64,000 nt of DNA from Pagrus major (GCF_040436345.1 NC_133219.1:17816958-17880957); one strand, 5' to 3'; shown: positions 35,501-46,571, counted from the stretch's first letter. Notes: generated by a model not told the origin, from the sequence alone. Made by a program: numbers and translations.

Positions 35501-38500
35501 CAGTTCAATTGGTGTTAAACATTCCTGAGCTTTGGTCAGCACATTAATCCATACACACAAATGTGTTACATGCAGAGCTACAGTATTACAGCCTAATCTG
35601 GGAATGTACTCAAGCTTGTTAATTAAACTGTCAAACACTGTTAATCTTTTGTGTATTCAGTAAGGTATGCTTACCGCTGTGCAAATACTTCACAATCAAA
35701 CACTTCAAACAATGCTGCAAATGTGTGCCGCAACAATCCAAGTTATGCTATGGGGTCAAACAAGTCCTGAGTACATGTAACGAGTAAATACAAAATGAAA
35801 ACATTGCTAGCAGCGCATGAAATTAAGCAGCCAAAAAATTGACTTTCTATACTATGTGCATGTAAGGAGACAGCAAAACAGAAGCAGTATAACTGTCCTT
35901 GTAGCTCGGACCACCTCCGCCATCACCTTTGTGTGTAAAGGAAATCAGGTCAGAGGATAGGTAATGAGCAGCTTCAGCTCCACACAAAGACAGCCTTTGA
36001 CAGCCCAGAAGAAAGAGAAGAGAAGAACTACAGCTGGCCCTTTCTGGAGCAAGACCTCAGCTCTTTGTACAGTAAGAACAGGTAATTCTTTATCAAGAAT
36101 TAATATATCAGAGCTAAGTTAATATTCTTCAACTATTCTTTAAAAAACAACAACAACAAAACATTTTCGGACTGATACCTAGATTGTTTTTCGAGAGTGA
36201 TAAAGACCAATATGCACAGTTAACTAATCTCAAAATACATCCCCAGTTATAACAAGATAACAATTCCCCACAGAGTGGAAACAAAAATGATGACTCGCCT
36301 TTAATAGAGGATTGTAACAAACTAAAATGATCATTGATTTAAAATGAGGATCAAAAATGTTTGCAGCAGAAATGGAACAAGTCAGATGAAACTTTGCCCT
36401 TTGCCTTTCATTATGGCAGAACTAATAATATAAAGACAGACCATTTCAGAGTTAGTAGATTAACTAGTCATGCTACTGTGCCCTGCAGATAAAGAGCTGC
36501 TTCCTGTTCTGTTGTGTAATATAAGCATGTGTGTTTGATTTCGTGCATGTCTATCCCAGAATGCCAAGAGGATGACTGACAATAACAGCACACAAACATT
36601 ACAGTGCAGCCTGAAGCACAAGTTTAATACGCCCTACTGTGGTGACTCAGTTCTGCTTTTGGATAGCAAAATAACATATTTTTGGTGCAGTACACAGACA
36701 AAAATATAAACTTGTTCAACACCACCACTCGTATTGTAATTTTACAATGCAGCAGGTTCTCTGAAGCAGCCTCAACTGGTAATACAGTCGACAATTTCAT
36801 CAGTCCCACCAAAAACGTGGCTACAAATTTCTGAATGAATCCTTAACCTCACAAAAGTGGTGCCTTCAGCTGTGATGCAACCAGTCACCAAGTGTATGGG
36901 CATTCACCTTGACCAAGAGAAATCAAAGGTGCAGGGAACCACAGTCCTAATCTCATCTCACTTGAGAGAGCTCTAATTTAGCCTGGAAGGCTCAATAGCA
37001 GAGGAGGAAAATAAAGCGACAACAAACAAGACACACACACCTGTGAGGTCCAGACCAGCAGGCAGCACCAGCAGTGTCTGGCTCTGGTCACAGGGGAAAG
37101 GATCACCTACAAGGGCTTAATAGGATAATCACCAACGAGCATTGACCTGAAGTAGCACTGCTGCTAGCAGCAACATTCAGCTTTCAGCAGCATTTTTCAA
37201 CCCAACTGCTGCACAAAGAAAAAGAGACATTTTGCAGACGATAAAACAGTCTGTAGGCACAAAGATGGCTACGTGGGACTGAAATAGAAATCAGTATTGT
37301 TGGGTGGATGAAAAAAGGTGGAGAACAGTGCCTGTCCAGCTCAGACTTTCACTTTGTCATTTCAACTTTTAACACTGTCAGCCTCAACTTTACCTTGCCT
37401 TGGCTATTTGACCTAGAAGCCAATGTTAGCATGTTAGCATCCCAACCAATTCGTTGTATGTGTTCACATCTACTTGGCCAAAAACTTGCATGTAATGTAG
37501 CCTACTACTGTTTTGCATGTAAAATTTTTTAAAAGTTAGCTTGGCAACATTTAGCATGGCAAACTGCGAACACTTAGAATATACCATGATAGCTGGCATA
37601 CGTCTGGTGTTGTGCTAATTAACAGCTGTTTTACAAACCAATGTTTATACCAGCTTTGTCAGGAGGATTAAGAATGGGGATGTCATCCTCCTGTGTCTAA
37701 GTCAGAAAAATGTATGAAGAAAAATGCCCACAGAATTGCTGACAAGCACAAATATGACACATGTAGTTATACAGTCTGTTTTAAATCTTGCATCACTAAT
37801 TTTCTCTAATCGAAACAGAAAAAACATCTCAGTGAAGAAGAACCACACTTCCAAACAGAAAACACATGATGCCAGACTGAGTAATCAATTGACAATGAAA
37901 AAGCAATTCTGTTTGGTTTTCAAGTTAATTGCCAAGTGCAGAGAAAACTGAAGGCCTCCAGTCATCAGGTTTAGAGGTATGTAGATTCTGACCTCTTGCT
38001 GGGTCTACATTAAAAGTCAGGAGATCATCATAATTAATATAAATTATCAGGTTGAAAATCATGAAAAAACTAGGTTATCTGGAGTAAAGCCTCCTCTGCT
38101 GTCCAAAGACATTTCTAAATAGGGCTGTGCAGTAGGAAGCTGTAAGCAGCAGAGCGTTAAACGGCCTGCTGCCACTGCCACCACCACTGGTACTACTGCT
38201 GGAGGCTTCTGACGGCCAGCCGGCCAGCAGACAGCCCACCAAGGTCATCTGTCATGTGGAGTCTTGAGCAGCAGCTAACTGCCTGGGCAACAGTATGCAG
38301 GACCATGAAGGGAGAGCAGTGGTGTGAAGAGCATTGGATCATAATGTGAGTCGAACACACTCTGCTGGGTATATATGTCTGTATGCGTGGCTCGCTAATT
38401 AATGAAAGTAAATATTGGCCTTGGAGAAAACAAACAGGGAGGGGGTGATTATATGGGAGCGTGTAGCTGTATAAGAGCCTCTTTTTTTACTCTTACTAAA

Positions 38501-41500
38501 GATAGTGTGCCTCATGTGAACATGATCTTCTGGGGTGTTGCTGCACGGTGTGTGACACAACAAACTGATCCTTTAACCTCCCGAACAAGACACAGATAGG
38601 GCTGACTCATCCCGGTGTAAACCCTGTCAGCTCTGTCCTGAAAAGCTGCTTCTTACTAAGAACATATCAAAGAAGCTGACACAGGAAACCAAAGTTTCAT
38701 TAGCCATTATTTGATTGATGGTTTTATTTCTCACTCTCTGACAGTTTGCAGATCATAAATGCTTTCAGAAGAAAAAGAGGAGATACAGCTTGGTTTGTCA
38801 GACACAACGATTTGGGAGTGGACAGCAGTGCACATCCAGTGTTGCTCAACATTATTATTTTGGTTTCTTGGGGTGGATCACCCCTAGTTTGTTTCCCGTG
38901 GTCTGAATCACAACATGTGACGTAGTAAAAATGGGCTAATATCATGTGATTACAAGCCAGTCAGGGATTGTAAACAAAAGTAACATGGACTCACAAGCAG
39001 CTAATCAACAAGACTGAGGTTTGGCACCTTGTCATCCTGCCAGGTTAGAGATTTTGGTGGCAGGAAGTCAAAACAAGTGTTTCTAATTTAGCTGTACTTC
39101 GCTTTCCAAACATGAGAAAGTGCTGGCCTTGAGTCACCAACCAAGTGACATTATCCATCTCCTTTTAGCCATAAACTCTTTCCTTCTGTGGTCACTTCCT
39201 CACATGACTTAACTATTTTCACCCCTCGTGGACAACATTGGTTTTCTCTTTGAGTAACCAAGGTTTCCAAAAAAAATGCTTCAAATGTGCTAGATGTGAA
39301 TGCATCCTTTAACAGGAGCCAAGCCAGAAGCTGACACCCGCAGTAGCTGGTGTATCCTAATTTTTTCAACTGCTTTCACTTAAGACTCCAGCTGGGTGCT
39401 TTCAAGAGGGGAGACCTCCAAATGGCAACATGCTAGTTGCCAAATTGCTTGTAAACTCACACTTCAAAGCCACAAATATAAGAATCCTTTATCTTGTGGC
39501 TGAGTGGCCATTTGCCAACCTAATAAAACACAAGAAGATATAAATAACCTCATTCTCAAATGCTCAAAGCATTAAAATAGTCCATAAACGTGTCAGGTTG
39601 TGTGGAGGGATCACTTGTGTCATGACTTTGGGAAGAAGTTAACAAAGAGAAGCATATCATCCAAAATTAAAGAACAAAAACAACAGCAGGGGGTTTAAAG
39701 GTGCAATATGTAAAAATTTTCTTGAAAAAAAATGCCTGAAATTATCAACAGAATGTGATCGAATTACAGTTTTGATGTTATGATATATACTGAAGTTAAC
39801 ATGCTAACCAGCTAGCCAAAGCCCGTCCAAGGCTTCTGAGCTAGCGGTGTTAACACCAACAGTCCCCCGGTCCTCTGAGCTCACAGTCAGGACTGCTAGC
39901 TGAAGGGCTGACTGGGCTGACTAGCTTACAGCAGCTAGCTAGCATAGTTGGCAGCAGTTAACAGTTAATCTAGTGATACGCTTTGATTAAGTTTTGAGTA
40001 TGAATTCAACAGGTCGCCATTTCTTACATGCTGCACCTTTAAAGGCGCATTCTCACAGAAAGTGAAACAAAACATCATTTACTTATTTGACTACTTTGAC
40101 TTTTTGTTTTTATTAGCTCCGAATAGCCAATGAAGCAACTGAATAGATGTTAGCTGGAAGCTCGCTAACAGTAGAGAGAGGGCTTCCTTGGGACAGCTGA
40201 GGACCACAGCTCACCAAAAATGCACTTTGGAGGAGATGAGGACAAACAAGTTGGGACACTAATGAGACGTCAAGTGTTGCGATCGTCCTGAATGACCAAA
40301 CACACACACAGCTGGTCAACAGTTACCATGAGTAAATACATGTAGATGTCATATGATCGATATATTTCAGTTCCTCGAGTCGGTCTGTTTTTAGATTGAG
40401 TGCCTTCAGTGGGAACTGAGCTCCAAACACTGTCAGTCAGAGGCTGGATGGCTCCTGGTTGTGTATATTGCACAAGGAGGACCATCATGATGCCACCAAA
40501 CATACCTAACAGGATTTACATCAGCTGTTGATCAAGACTTGGCACAAGCTCTGACACTAATGGATGGATAGTTGGAGTTTGGAAAACATCACAGCAGTGA
40601 AGACTGGCTTCAGTCAGGGTGTAACTACTTCAATTTTCTAGCAATAGTTTTTCTTCATCTCATGATGCCTTTCAATAATGTCATTAATATTTTGGTCTGT
40701 CACATATCCAAAGTTCGACTTTAAAGCTTGTTTATTTTCGCTAACTAAATATATTCATAAAACTATGAAATGACCAAGAAAAGAGCAAATCCTCCCATCT
40801 GAGAAGCTTAAAGCAGTCACTGTTTGACTTCCTAAATAACTTGCATCAATTATCAAAACTGTTGCTGATTGAGTTTTGGTCGATTGATCAATTGATCAAT
40901 TGACTTATTATTTCAGTGCACCAAATATGCTAAATAAATTATTTTATTTTAAATCATGACAATTATTTTGTCATGATTTTGATTGATTAGTCAACAGACA
41001 GACAAACAGTTCTGTAAATTGATAAATCAGTAATCAAATAAGTAATTTTTATGCAAAACTGTCAGAATTCACTGGGACCATCCCCTCAAATGTGAATATT
41101 TTCTATTTTCCTTCATCTTCGATGATAGTTAACTGAGTGTCTTTGGGTTTTGGACTGAAATTCAAAGACGTTTCAGGTCTTAGGGAGATATGGAAATTTA
41201 GGTTACTGTGTCGACAAACGTGACCTTGTGTGAAGCAGGCATGCAGCAGCACTTATATACAGTATGATTTAAAGGAGGGCTGCAGAGTTTCTGGGCCATT
41301 TTGAACTCCTTGGCACAGTTTCAGAGACATTATGCAGAGTATCGGTGAGCGAGTTCCTTTCTCTATGAGGCCAGTTAATCAGTGGGCCGGGTGGGATTGC
41401 TCAAAGACCTGTGCATACATTACCGGTGGGTGGATGCCTGAGCGGAGTTGTTGGGTGGAGTTAACTCTGTCTAACCTTTGAAACGGTCCCACTGAGGGGA

Positions 41501-43601
41501 AGACTCTGGGGAATAAGGAGATATAAAGCTGTCTATAAATGTGTGGTAGCTGATAGAGGTAAAGCACCACTCAGCTTACAGACAGATGGAGATATTCAAA
41601 ATGCAAAAAAGGCTGGAATCAAGAAAATTACTGTGACTATACTGAAATGAAGTTTGAGACTGAAACGTCAAATGTGCATCCAGCTGCAACAAACTTCTTG
41701 ATAATTGCATCGATTGTTAGATTGTTTACTCTATAAATTGTCAAAAAACAGTCAGTGTCCTTCACAGTCAAGAGCCGAGAGTGACTTGGCCAAAGGGTTA
41801 CTGCTCATTTTCAAGCTGCTTCAAGTGATAATTAAACTAACCCTCAAAATGAAAATAAAAAAAAGCAAATGTCAGTATCTTATTTTGGCGGGGTTAACTG
41901 TAGCTATATCTGCTATCTGCCATTGGTTGCAGGTACTGCAGCTTACAATGACTATTAACAATTTAACCTGTGAATTGAGGTAACTCCTCCATCTTCTGTT
42001 GTTTGGAAAAGTGCTGAGTTGTAGGCGCACTGTTATTACTTTTAAGGTTGGTACTGCAATCATTTTCATTATTGAGTAGTCTATTTATTTCCTCGATTAA
42101 CAGATTTGTCAGTCAGTTTTAAAAATTACAATTGGGACTGATCCGATTTAATATCGCTACCAAGTGTGATTTAGATTCCACAGTCTGATTGAATACATTT
42201 AAATTTAATGCTTTTTTATATATTTTTTTGCACTACAACAGTTACCTTACACATAGCACTACCATCACTCCCAACAACAACAAAAAAATCAAGAAAAATG
42301 AGCTCTAGTAACGGCATCAGACCAGAATTTAAACTCTAGTTGCAGCTCTAGTAAAAAATAAAAGAGGAAGAGGAAGGAAACATCTCCTGATTTCTTAGTT
42401 CAGTATGTACAACGCTCGGAAACCCAAAGATATTCAGAGAATCAGTTGTCCTCACAGGTAAAAGCTGAAGACAGCCCGAGTTAGGCATTTTTTCTTGACA
42501 ACTGACACAACTGGTTAATCAATCATCAAAATGACCCACTGTCTCCAAGATTAGGGACAAACTGCCAGGCTTGACTTTTGAGCCAATGTGGATGAAAATG
42601 CTCAAAATAATAGTTTAAGCATCGACTGTCAATCCTGAATGAAGAATCCTTTCTATTTCCCCGTCATGAGTCTATGGATAGATGCCGTTTCTTGGAGTGT
42701 GCCTTCAGTGGATGGCAGATTTGTCACCTGCTGTTACCAAGAATATGAATGAACCATCAAGCTCTGTCAATGTTATTGTTGGTAATTATTTTAGCACCGC
42801 AGTCAATACTTGAAAACAAAGTAAAAGTGCACTTTGTACCACTTAAGATTTCTCTAATTGCCTTTAAAAATCTTGCCAACAGATGAATTGATTGAACCCT
42901 TTTGATTTCTCTTAATAAATTACTGACTCACTGACTGTATGGGAAGGTATGCCTGCCACCAGTCACTGCAGCAGACATGCAGGTAGAAAAGTATTTGGTG
43001 ATCTTGTTGTTGATAAGAGTAGTTCAAATCAGTCAGCAAAGAGACACACAAGACAGCAAAATACGGTTATTCAAGGCTTGTAAATTCAATTTTGGATATC
43101 ACAAGACCCCATCTGTCTGACACAAACCAAGAGGCCCTCCAAGCCTTTCATCTTCTCTAATACTCAACAAATCCCAACTTTCAGGCTAAACATGCACCTG
43201 TCACACACGCTTCGGACTGATGACATTAACGAGTCTATTTCATCACGACAGTGTGGAAATGTCCCCAGCCTTGATGAGGACGTGAAGCTCACACCAACTA
43301 CAAGTCGTTATTTCTTCACGCAGAGCTGTTTGCGTGACTGTGTTGATGTAGTTGCGGGATTACAGGAGCCAGCAGCAGCTAACTAACTAGCTTACTTAGC
43401 TCCCCTGCTAACCTGGCAACCCAGCTAGCTTGGCTACTTGGCCAGCGTTTGACAACAACCGGACTAACTTGTTTTGAGGGCGAGGTCCCAACGGGAGACT
43501 GGCACCTTTTGACTCGCTACGGCGCACTTTACCTTGTCGCTGATATTGTCGGTGCTGTCAGGGTCTCCTCCGCCTCCGCCTCGCTTCCTCAGCTCCGTCA
43601 T
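17801..43601 (-). CDS. cds1: CDS1, phosphatidate cytidylyltransferase (CDP-diacylglycerol synthase), 13 coding exons
   Basis: Coding exons in transcript order: 43533-43601, 32439-32590, 28009-28105, 27779-27876, 26167-26306, 23637-23695, 22605-22687, 21925-22012, 21226-21294, 20493-20645, 20075-20194, 19209-19312 and 17801-17936. The spliced frame is 455 residues (human CDS1 is 461), all GT-AG. The enzyme makes CDP-diacylglycerol from CTP and phosphatidate in the ER membrane, feeding phosphatidylinositol and cardiolipin synthesis. The cytidylyltransferase signature is complete across two exons: [20 protein letters not shown] then GIMDRFD. Other family blocks are HEIITIG-like [39 protein letters not shown] and [15 protein letters not shown]. 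Several hydrophobic helices are evident. The N-terminus starts MTELRKR then a five-glycine run, resembling CDS2. The C-terminal half ([13 protein letters not shown]) and the neighbour wdfy3 favour CDS1 over CDS2. Confidence 0.94.
22209..22410. mobile_element. Miniature DNA transposon, family B, copy 2 (internally deleted)
   Basis: It starts TTAAAGGTGCACTATGTAG and ends ccacatagtgcccctttaa, which are inverted termini with TTAA at both edges. It shares agaagagaaagatcatcactg with the copy at 24504 but lacks the middle. It lies in cds1 intron 7. Confidence 0.7.
23509..23617 (-). promoter_or_regulatory. C/U-rich intronic tract after the cds1 exon 6 donor
   Basis: The + strand is almost pure purine, with GAGGAC/GAGGAG-like units. 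The cds1 transcript therefore has a long C/U-rich tract starting about 20 nt after the weak-looking donor ATG|GTGTGT at 23636. Such tracts downstream of weak 5' splice sites are bound by TIA1 or PTB proteins. The role here is inference; it may be only a purine minisatellite. Confidence 0.35.
24504..24818. mobile_element. Miniature DNA transposon, family B, copy 3
   Basis: It starts TTGAAGGAGCACTATGTAG and ends ctacatagtgcccctttaa. The inside contains gaccttaaaggacaacac, ggcggaccctgccacc and tttctagcttcaaacag, all shared inverted with 7596-7947. It lies in cds1 intron 5 and is the best-preserved family B copy in the window. Confidence 0.75.
26470..26508. repeat. (GT)n microsatellite, cds1 intron 4
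   Basis: About 19 units of GT followed by a gcgcacgcgcatgtgcatg alternating purine-pyrimidine tail, a sequence type prone to Z-DNA. A short GTGT tract also precedes it. Confidence 0.9.
28758..29080. repeat. Teleost 'gattaatc' interspersed repeat, near full length
   Basis: It begins with ttacaattattttttgatta and gattaatctgctgattattt, continues through an aaacccaaagactcttcatt block and an aaaaactggaaccagc block, and ends tcaattgattaactaatcat then cgcagctctt. It is the reverse of the common fish repeat starting gggctgcaac. It lies in cds1 intron 2. Diverged pieces lie at 10405, 14611, 40858 and 42050. Confidence 0.6.
29101..29300. repeat. Teleost 'gatggcgctagaggaaaag' family repeat fragment
   Basis: Cttgacctggtgatggcacc, gattcatcctctaggaacaa and cacaaacttttatggtaact match, with mutations, a fish interspersed repeat remembered for a gatggcgctagaggaaaag and ggattcatcctctgggga core. 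It lies 20 bp after the previous repeat. Confidence 0.5.
29932..30212. repeat. T/C-rich low-complexity tract, cds1 intron 2
   Basis: The + strand has many tctctctat, ctctctctt and ccctttctcc units (purine-rich in the cds1 transcript). Open frames across it on either strand are low-complexity and not credible genes. Confidence 0.7.
31379..31470. repeat. Fragment of the 'agtggtggaag' teleost repeat (reverse)
   Basis: Cagtgatggaatgtaaccaa, tttactcaagcactgtactt and atgtacaattttgaggtact match the inverted end of the family at 5960-6600. Confidence 0.5.
39695..40042. mobile_element. Miniature DNA transposon, family A, copy 4 (best preserved)
   Basis: The termini TTAAAGGTGCAATATGTAAA and cttacatgctgcacctttaa are inverted with TTAA edges, 348 bp in all. 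The inside shares catgctaaccagctagcc, caacaccaacagt-like text and ggcagcagttaacagtta with the other copies. It lies in cds1 intron 1 and has no coding capacity. Confidence 0.75.
40858..41190. repeat. Diverged 'gggctgcaac'-type repeat
   Basis: The runs cgattgatcaattgatcaa and tttgattgattagtcaacag plus the tctttgggttttggactga block resemble the fish repeat seen near full length at 28758, in reverse order. Boundaries are approximate. Confidence 0.4.
42050..42540. repeat. Diverged 'gggctgcaac'-type repeat
   Basis: Ttttcattattgagtagtct, cctcgattaacagatttgtc, gaaacccaaagatattcaga and ggttaatcaatcatcaaaat appear in the family order, separated by unrelated or inserted AT-rich DNA. Boundaries are approximate. 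Confidence 0.4.
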
Positions 43602-43960
43602 GTTTCGCTCGTGTCGCTGCCGGGACGTTAATGTGTCACATAAGCCGACTCCGGGGGAAGGAGGGAGGGAGGGAGGGAAGGAGGGAGACGGGGATAAAAC
43701 CCTGGTGTTTTTCAGATAAAGTCCTGGATTTATTTATTCTGTGAACCCAGTTTTGGACTTCACAGCTCGGTTCGTGAAGGTCAGCTTTCCTGAAAGTCGG
43801 CTGGTGCTGCAGAAGCGCTGCAACAGAGCTCGGCGAGATACTAACGACTCCACTGCGTGTGTTTGTTTATCACCGCAGTCCCCGTCCCTGCTCCGCTCCC
43901 ACAGCACGTCAAGGTCCATAAAGCAAGCACACACAGCTTCCGGTAGCAACTTTCACAGTA
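43602..43960 (-). promoter_or_regulatory. cds1: cds1 5' UTR and promoter flank
   Basis: A GC-richer block upstream of the cds1 start codon (43599-43601). It contains a GGGA-repeat tract at 43653-43693, able to form a G-quadruplex on the + strand, and a CTTCCGG ETS-type site near 43938. The abrupt return to an AT-rich repeat at 44003 bounds it. The transcription start cannot be fixed from sequence alone. Confidence 0.45.
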
Positions 43961-44002
43961 AAAGCTTCGCTGAGGAAAATCTCAGAATCAATGGTTGAAA
44001 AT

Positions 44003-44215
44003 GTCAAGTGCTGGAGTAAAGTACAATTCTGAGTTACTTGTACTCTACCTCAGTATTTTCCACTTGTGCTACTTTATATTTCTACTCAAATATTGTACTT
44101 TGTACTTCACTACATTTTGTGTGATGACTTAGACTTGAGATTGATAATATAAAATATAATCAAACGTAGTTAAAATGAGCCCCGCCTTGGGCACATATAA
44201 GTGAAACGTATTTTA
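44003..44215. repeat. Fragment of the 'agtggtggaag' teleost repeat (reverse)
   Basis: Ggagtaaagtacaattctga, gttacttgtactctacctca and tcaaatattgtactttgtac match the inverted tail of the family at 5960-6600. It borders the cds1 promoter as the first copy borders the tmem175 promoter. Confidence 0.55.
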
Positions 44216-45770
44216 AGTATATGTTGGTGTTAACAACAGTAAAATGCTGCTTCCGCATTGCTGCATCAGTATAATAATAATCCACAAAAATATAGTATAT
44301 AACAATATAATAATCACAGGGGCCGTTTGTCTGCATAACAAATACTTTTCATGCTTAAATTTTATTTCTGCTGATAAGATGCAAGACTTAAATGCAGTGA
44401 TTTTACAACACACTATGTGAGTATTACATTTATGGGTGCAGTTACCCTGTGCAATTGTCCTTGTAGGTCATTTGTATGTAGAAAGTGTGAAGGAAAAGTG
44501 TATATAGTCAATATTTATTTTTTATTTTTTATCAGCAGTAGTATTTTCATTCTGTATTTCTATTATTTTATTGCGTATTTTTCTATTTTGTCTTGCTTTT
44601 GTCCTGTTCTTGATTTCTTAGGAATTGTTGCTTCAATAAAGCAAAAGGTATTTGTTTTTCTTTGAACTTTCAAACCCAAAAATGTTACTTTTTAGTAAAA
44701 GTGCTAACTGTGAAGAATAGTCCTTCTTGAGTATTTTCTAAAGGTCAGATGTTTTTGCCCAGATCACTACAGACTGTGTTTTATTTTTCGTCCTACTGTA
44801 TTATTTGTTCTGCCTTAAAAAACTTGACAAACGTCAGATAAACTAGTGCAGTAAACTGATCTCCCTCTGAAATACAGGGGGAAAGTAGAACTTGTCCACA
44901 AAAGTAATATTTCGGCCTAAGTCTAGTGCCACTGTCTGTGCTCCAGGAGCATTATTAAATGTAGCATATTAGATATATTTAACGCAAACTGTCACCAGAA
45001 CATTTAACACACTTCACTCAAGTGTCTGGTTTATAATCAATCAATTAAATTCACAGTCTCTTATTGAGTGGAGTAATGTGAGTTATATTGCTTATTTAAA
45101 GGGGGATCTTATTTTGAAGTACAAGCCACACAACTTCCGGTCCCAGTCTGTGCTTCTCTGTCTAACTTCACACAGGTCTGTCGGTGCTGCTGCGGTGGAG
45201 ACAGCCTCTCTCTCTCCCCCCCTCTCTCTGTCTCTCTCTCCCCCCGCTCTCTGTCTCTCTCTGTCTCCCCCCCTCGTTGTCTCTCTCTCTCTCTCTGTCT
45301 CTCTCTCTGTTTCGCTCTCTCTCCCCCCCTCGTTGTCTCTCTCTCCCCCCCTCTCTCTGTCTCTCTCTCTCTCTGCCTCCCCCCTCTCTGTCTCTCTCTC
45401 TCTCTCCAGTCATTGTAATGCTTGGTTGACCAGCCCTGCTTCATGCTGCGGTAGACGACGACCAGTGAGGACCAGTGTCAAACCCCGCCATGTAAATCGG
45501 TGTCATTTTTAGGTGTAATACTGTCAATGAATGATGTAACTCATTCATTGCCATGTTGTGTTGCATTCAAGAGCAACACTGTGAACACATCACTGACTCC
45601 AGTGTTCTTTCCAAGCACATTATCTCTGCGTATTCCCTCATTTTTGGATTTCTCTGAAGAAAATAAACCAGACTGTAGTAACTTAACCTTCAGGATAGAT
45701 CAGCAGACCTTAAAATAACAGTGTGGGGTTACTTTTGATTCATAAACGTAAATAAATGTGAATGATTGTG
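44216..45770. other. Intergenic DNA, no gene seen
   Basis: AT-rich DNA with a CT-rich array at 45206-45407. Open frames over the array (up to 144 codons) are leucine/serine or arginine/glutamate low-complexity translations of the repeat, not genes. Confidence 0.6.
45206..45407. repeat. CT-rich tandem array
   Basis: About 200 bp of degenerate units of the form gtctctctctcccccc, with the number of CT and C steps varying. It is pyrimidine on + and purine on -, a candidate triplex-forming tract. Confidence 0.9.
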
Positions 45771-45970
45771 TCACTTAACCAGTACAGGAAGATATTTTGA
45801 GATTGATTTTGAGTCGACGGGTCACGTGACAATTTTCATTAAAAATATGACACATTTTATTTGATCTCATTTATTTTTATGAAAAAGCAAACAAATAAAA
45901 AGAGGTGCGTCTCATTCAACCAGTACAGGAAGACATGTTGGCATTGATTTTGAATCAGTGGGTCACGTGA
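45771..45970. repeat. Local duplication of a 60-bp block
   Basis: Accagtacaggaagatattt...gattgattttgagtcg...gggtcacgtgac at 45771-45830 recurs with changes at 45911-45970. The copies are 140 bp apart start to start. Both end in the E-box-like palindrome gtcacgtgac. Confidence 0.65.
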
Positions 45971-45978
45971 CCTGGAGG

Positions 45979-46240
45979 TCTACATCAGTGGCGCTGAGGT
46001 GGAGCAGGTGAAGAGTTTTAGGTTCCTTGGAGTTACCATCACACATCACCACCCTGGTTAAAGAAGCAGAGAAAAGGCTCTACTTCCTACAGAAACTTAG
46101 GAAGGAGCAAGATCCTGGTCAACCTTTTTCAGAGGAGCAATAGGAAGCACCCTGACTGGAAACATTAATGCAATTAACATGATTAAAGCCGCCCAGAACA
46201 TCAGTGGTCCCCACCTACCGACCGAGAGTTAAAATATCTC
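45979..46240 (+). pseudogene. LINE reverse-transcriptase C-terminal relic
   Basis: The + strand translates to VYISGAEVEQVKSFRFLGVT, then after a frame change LVKEAEKRLYFLQKLRKE, and later KAAQNISG. This order (FLGV, then a helix ending RLYFLxxL, then AQxIxG) is the thumb and connection region downstream of the polymerase motifs in fish non-LTR retrotransposons. Frame breaks and stops show it is dead. No catalytic motif is included. The family (L2, Rex or RTE-like) is not decided. Confidence 0.6.
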
Positions 46241-46488
46241 GCCACACATCTATACACAAATGACTGAAGGCAAATGTAATGTGGTGGAAGACGACGAAAT
46301 GTTCGTGTAAAATGACTGAATCACTGTTAAACCATGTGCTGAGTGACTCAAAAGGCGCAATGCGACCTTTGGCCACAATATCTCACGTGATTTTATAGCC
46401 AACACTTCACTTAAGTTACAACAATTACAATGTTTTCACTAGGTGTAGTTCATATAAAACTTAAAGTTTTCATGGCATTGCCCACTCA

Positions 46489-46560
46489 GGGGATGTAGCT
46501 CAGTGGTAGAGCGCATGCTTTGCATGTATGAGGCCCCGGGTTCAATCCCCGGCATCTCCA
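46489..46560 (+). tRNA. tRNA-Ala (anticodon UGC)
   Basis: A 72-nt cloverleaf. The acceptor stem GGGGATG pairs with CATCTCC (one G-U), with discriminator A at 46560. The D arm is in TAGCTCAGTGG (A box, 46496-46506). The anticodon stem CATGC/GTATG encloses loop TTTGCAT, with anticodon TGC. The T arm CCGGG/CCCGG encloses TTCAATC (B box from 46539). No intron; CCA is not encoded. It is close to the vertebrate tRNA-Ala(UGC) consensus, so it is probably functional rather than a SINE head. Confidence 0.95.
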
Positions 46561-46565
46561 CGATG

Positions 46566-46571
46566 TTTTTT
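46566..46571 (+). terminator. Pol III terminator of tRNA-Ala
   Basis: A run of six T starting 6 nt after the tRNA 3' end, a standard RNA polymerase III stop. Confidence 0.85.

Larger units (their letters stand above)
32591..43532 (-). other. cds1 intron 1 (about 10.9 kb)
   Basis: This is the largest intron in the window. It contains a family A element at 39695-40042, diverged 'gggctgcaac'-type repeats near 40858-41190 and 42050-42540, and a ttagcatgttagcat-type repeat near 37424. Open frames up to 120 codons (34216-34578) show no recognisable domain. I see no nested gene. Confidence 0.6.

Noticed and set aside
45078-45512. 144-codon frame and antisense Arg/Glu-rich frames over the CT array
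   Set aside because: They are translations of a low-complexity CT/GA repeat, open in several frames at once.
46489-46560. tRNA-Ala considered as a SINE head
   Set aside because: All stems are intact, a Pol III terminator follows 6 nt after the end, and no SINE body or A-tail follows.
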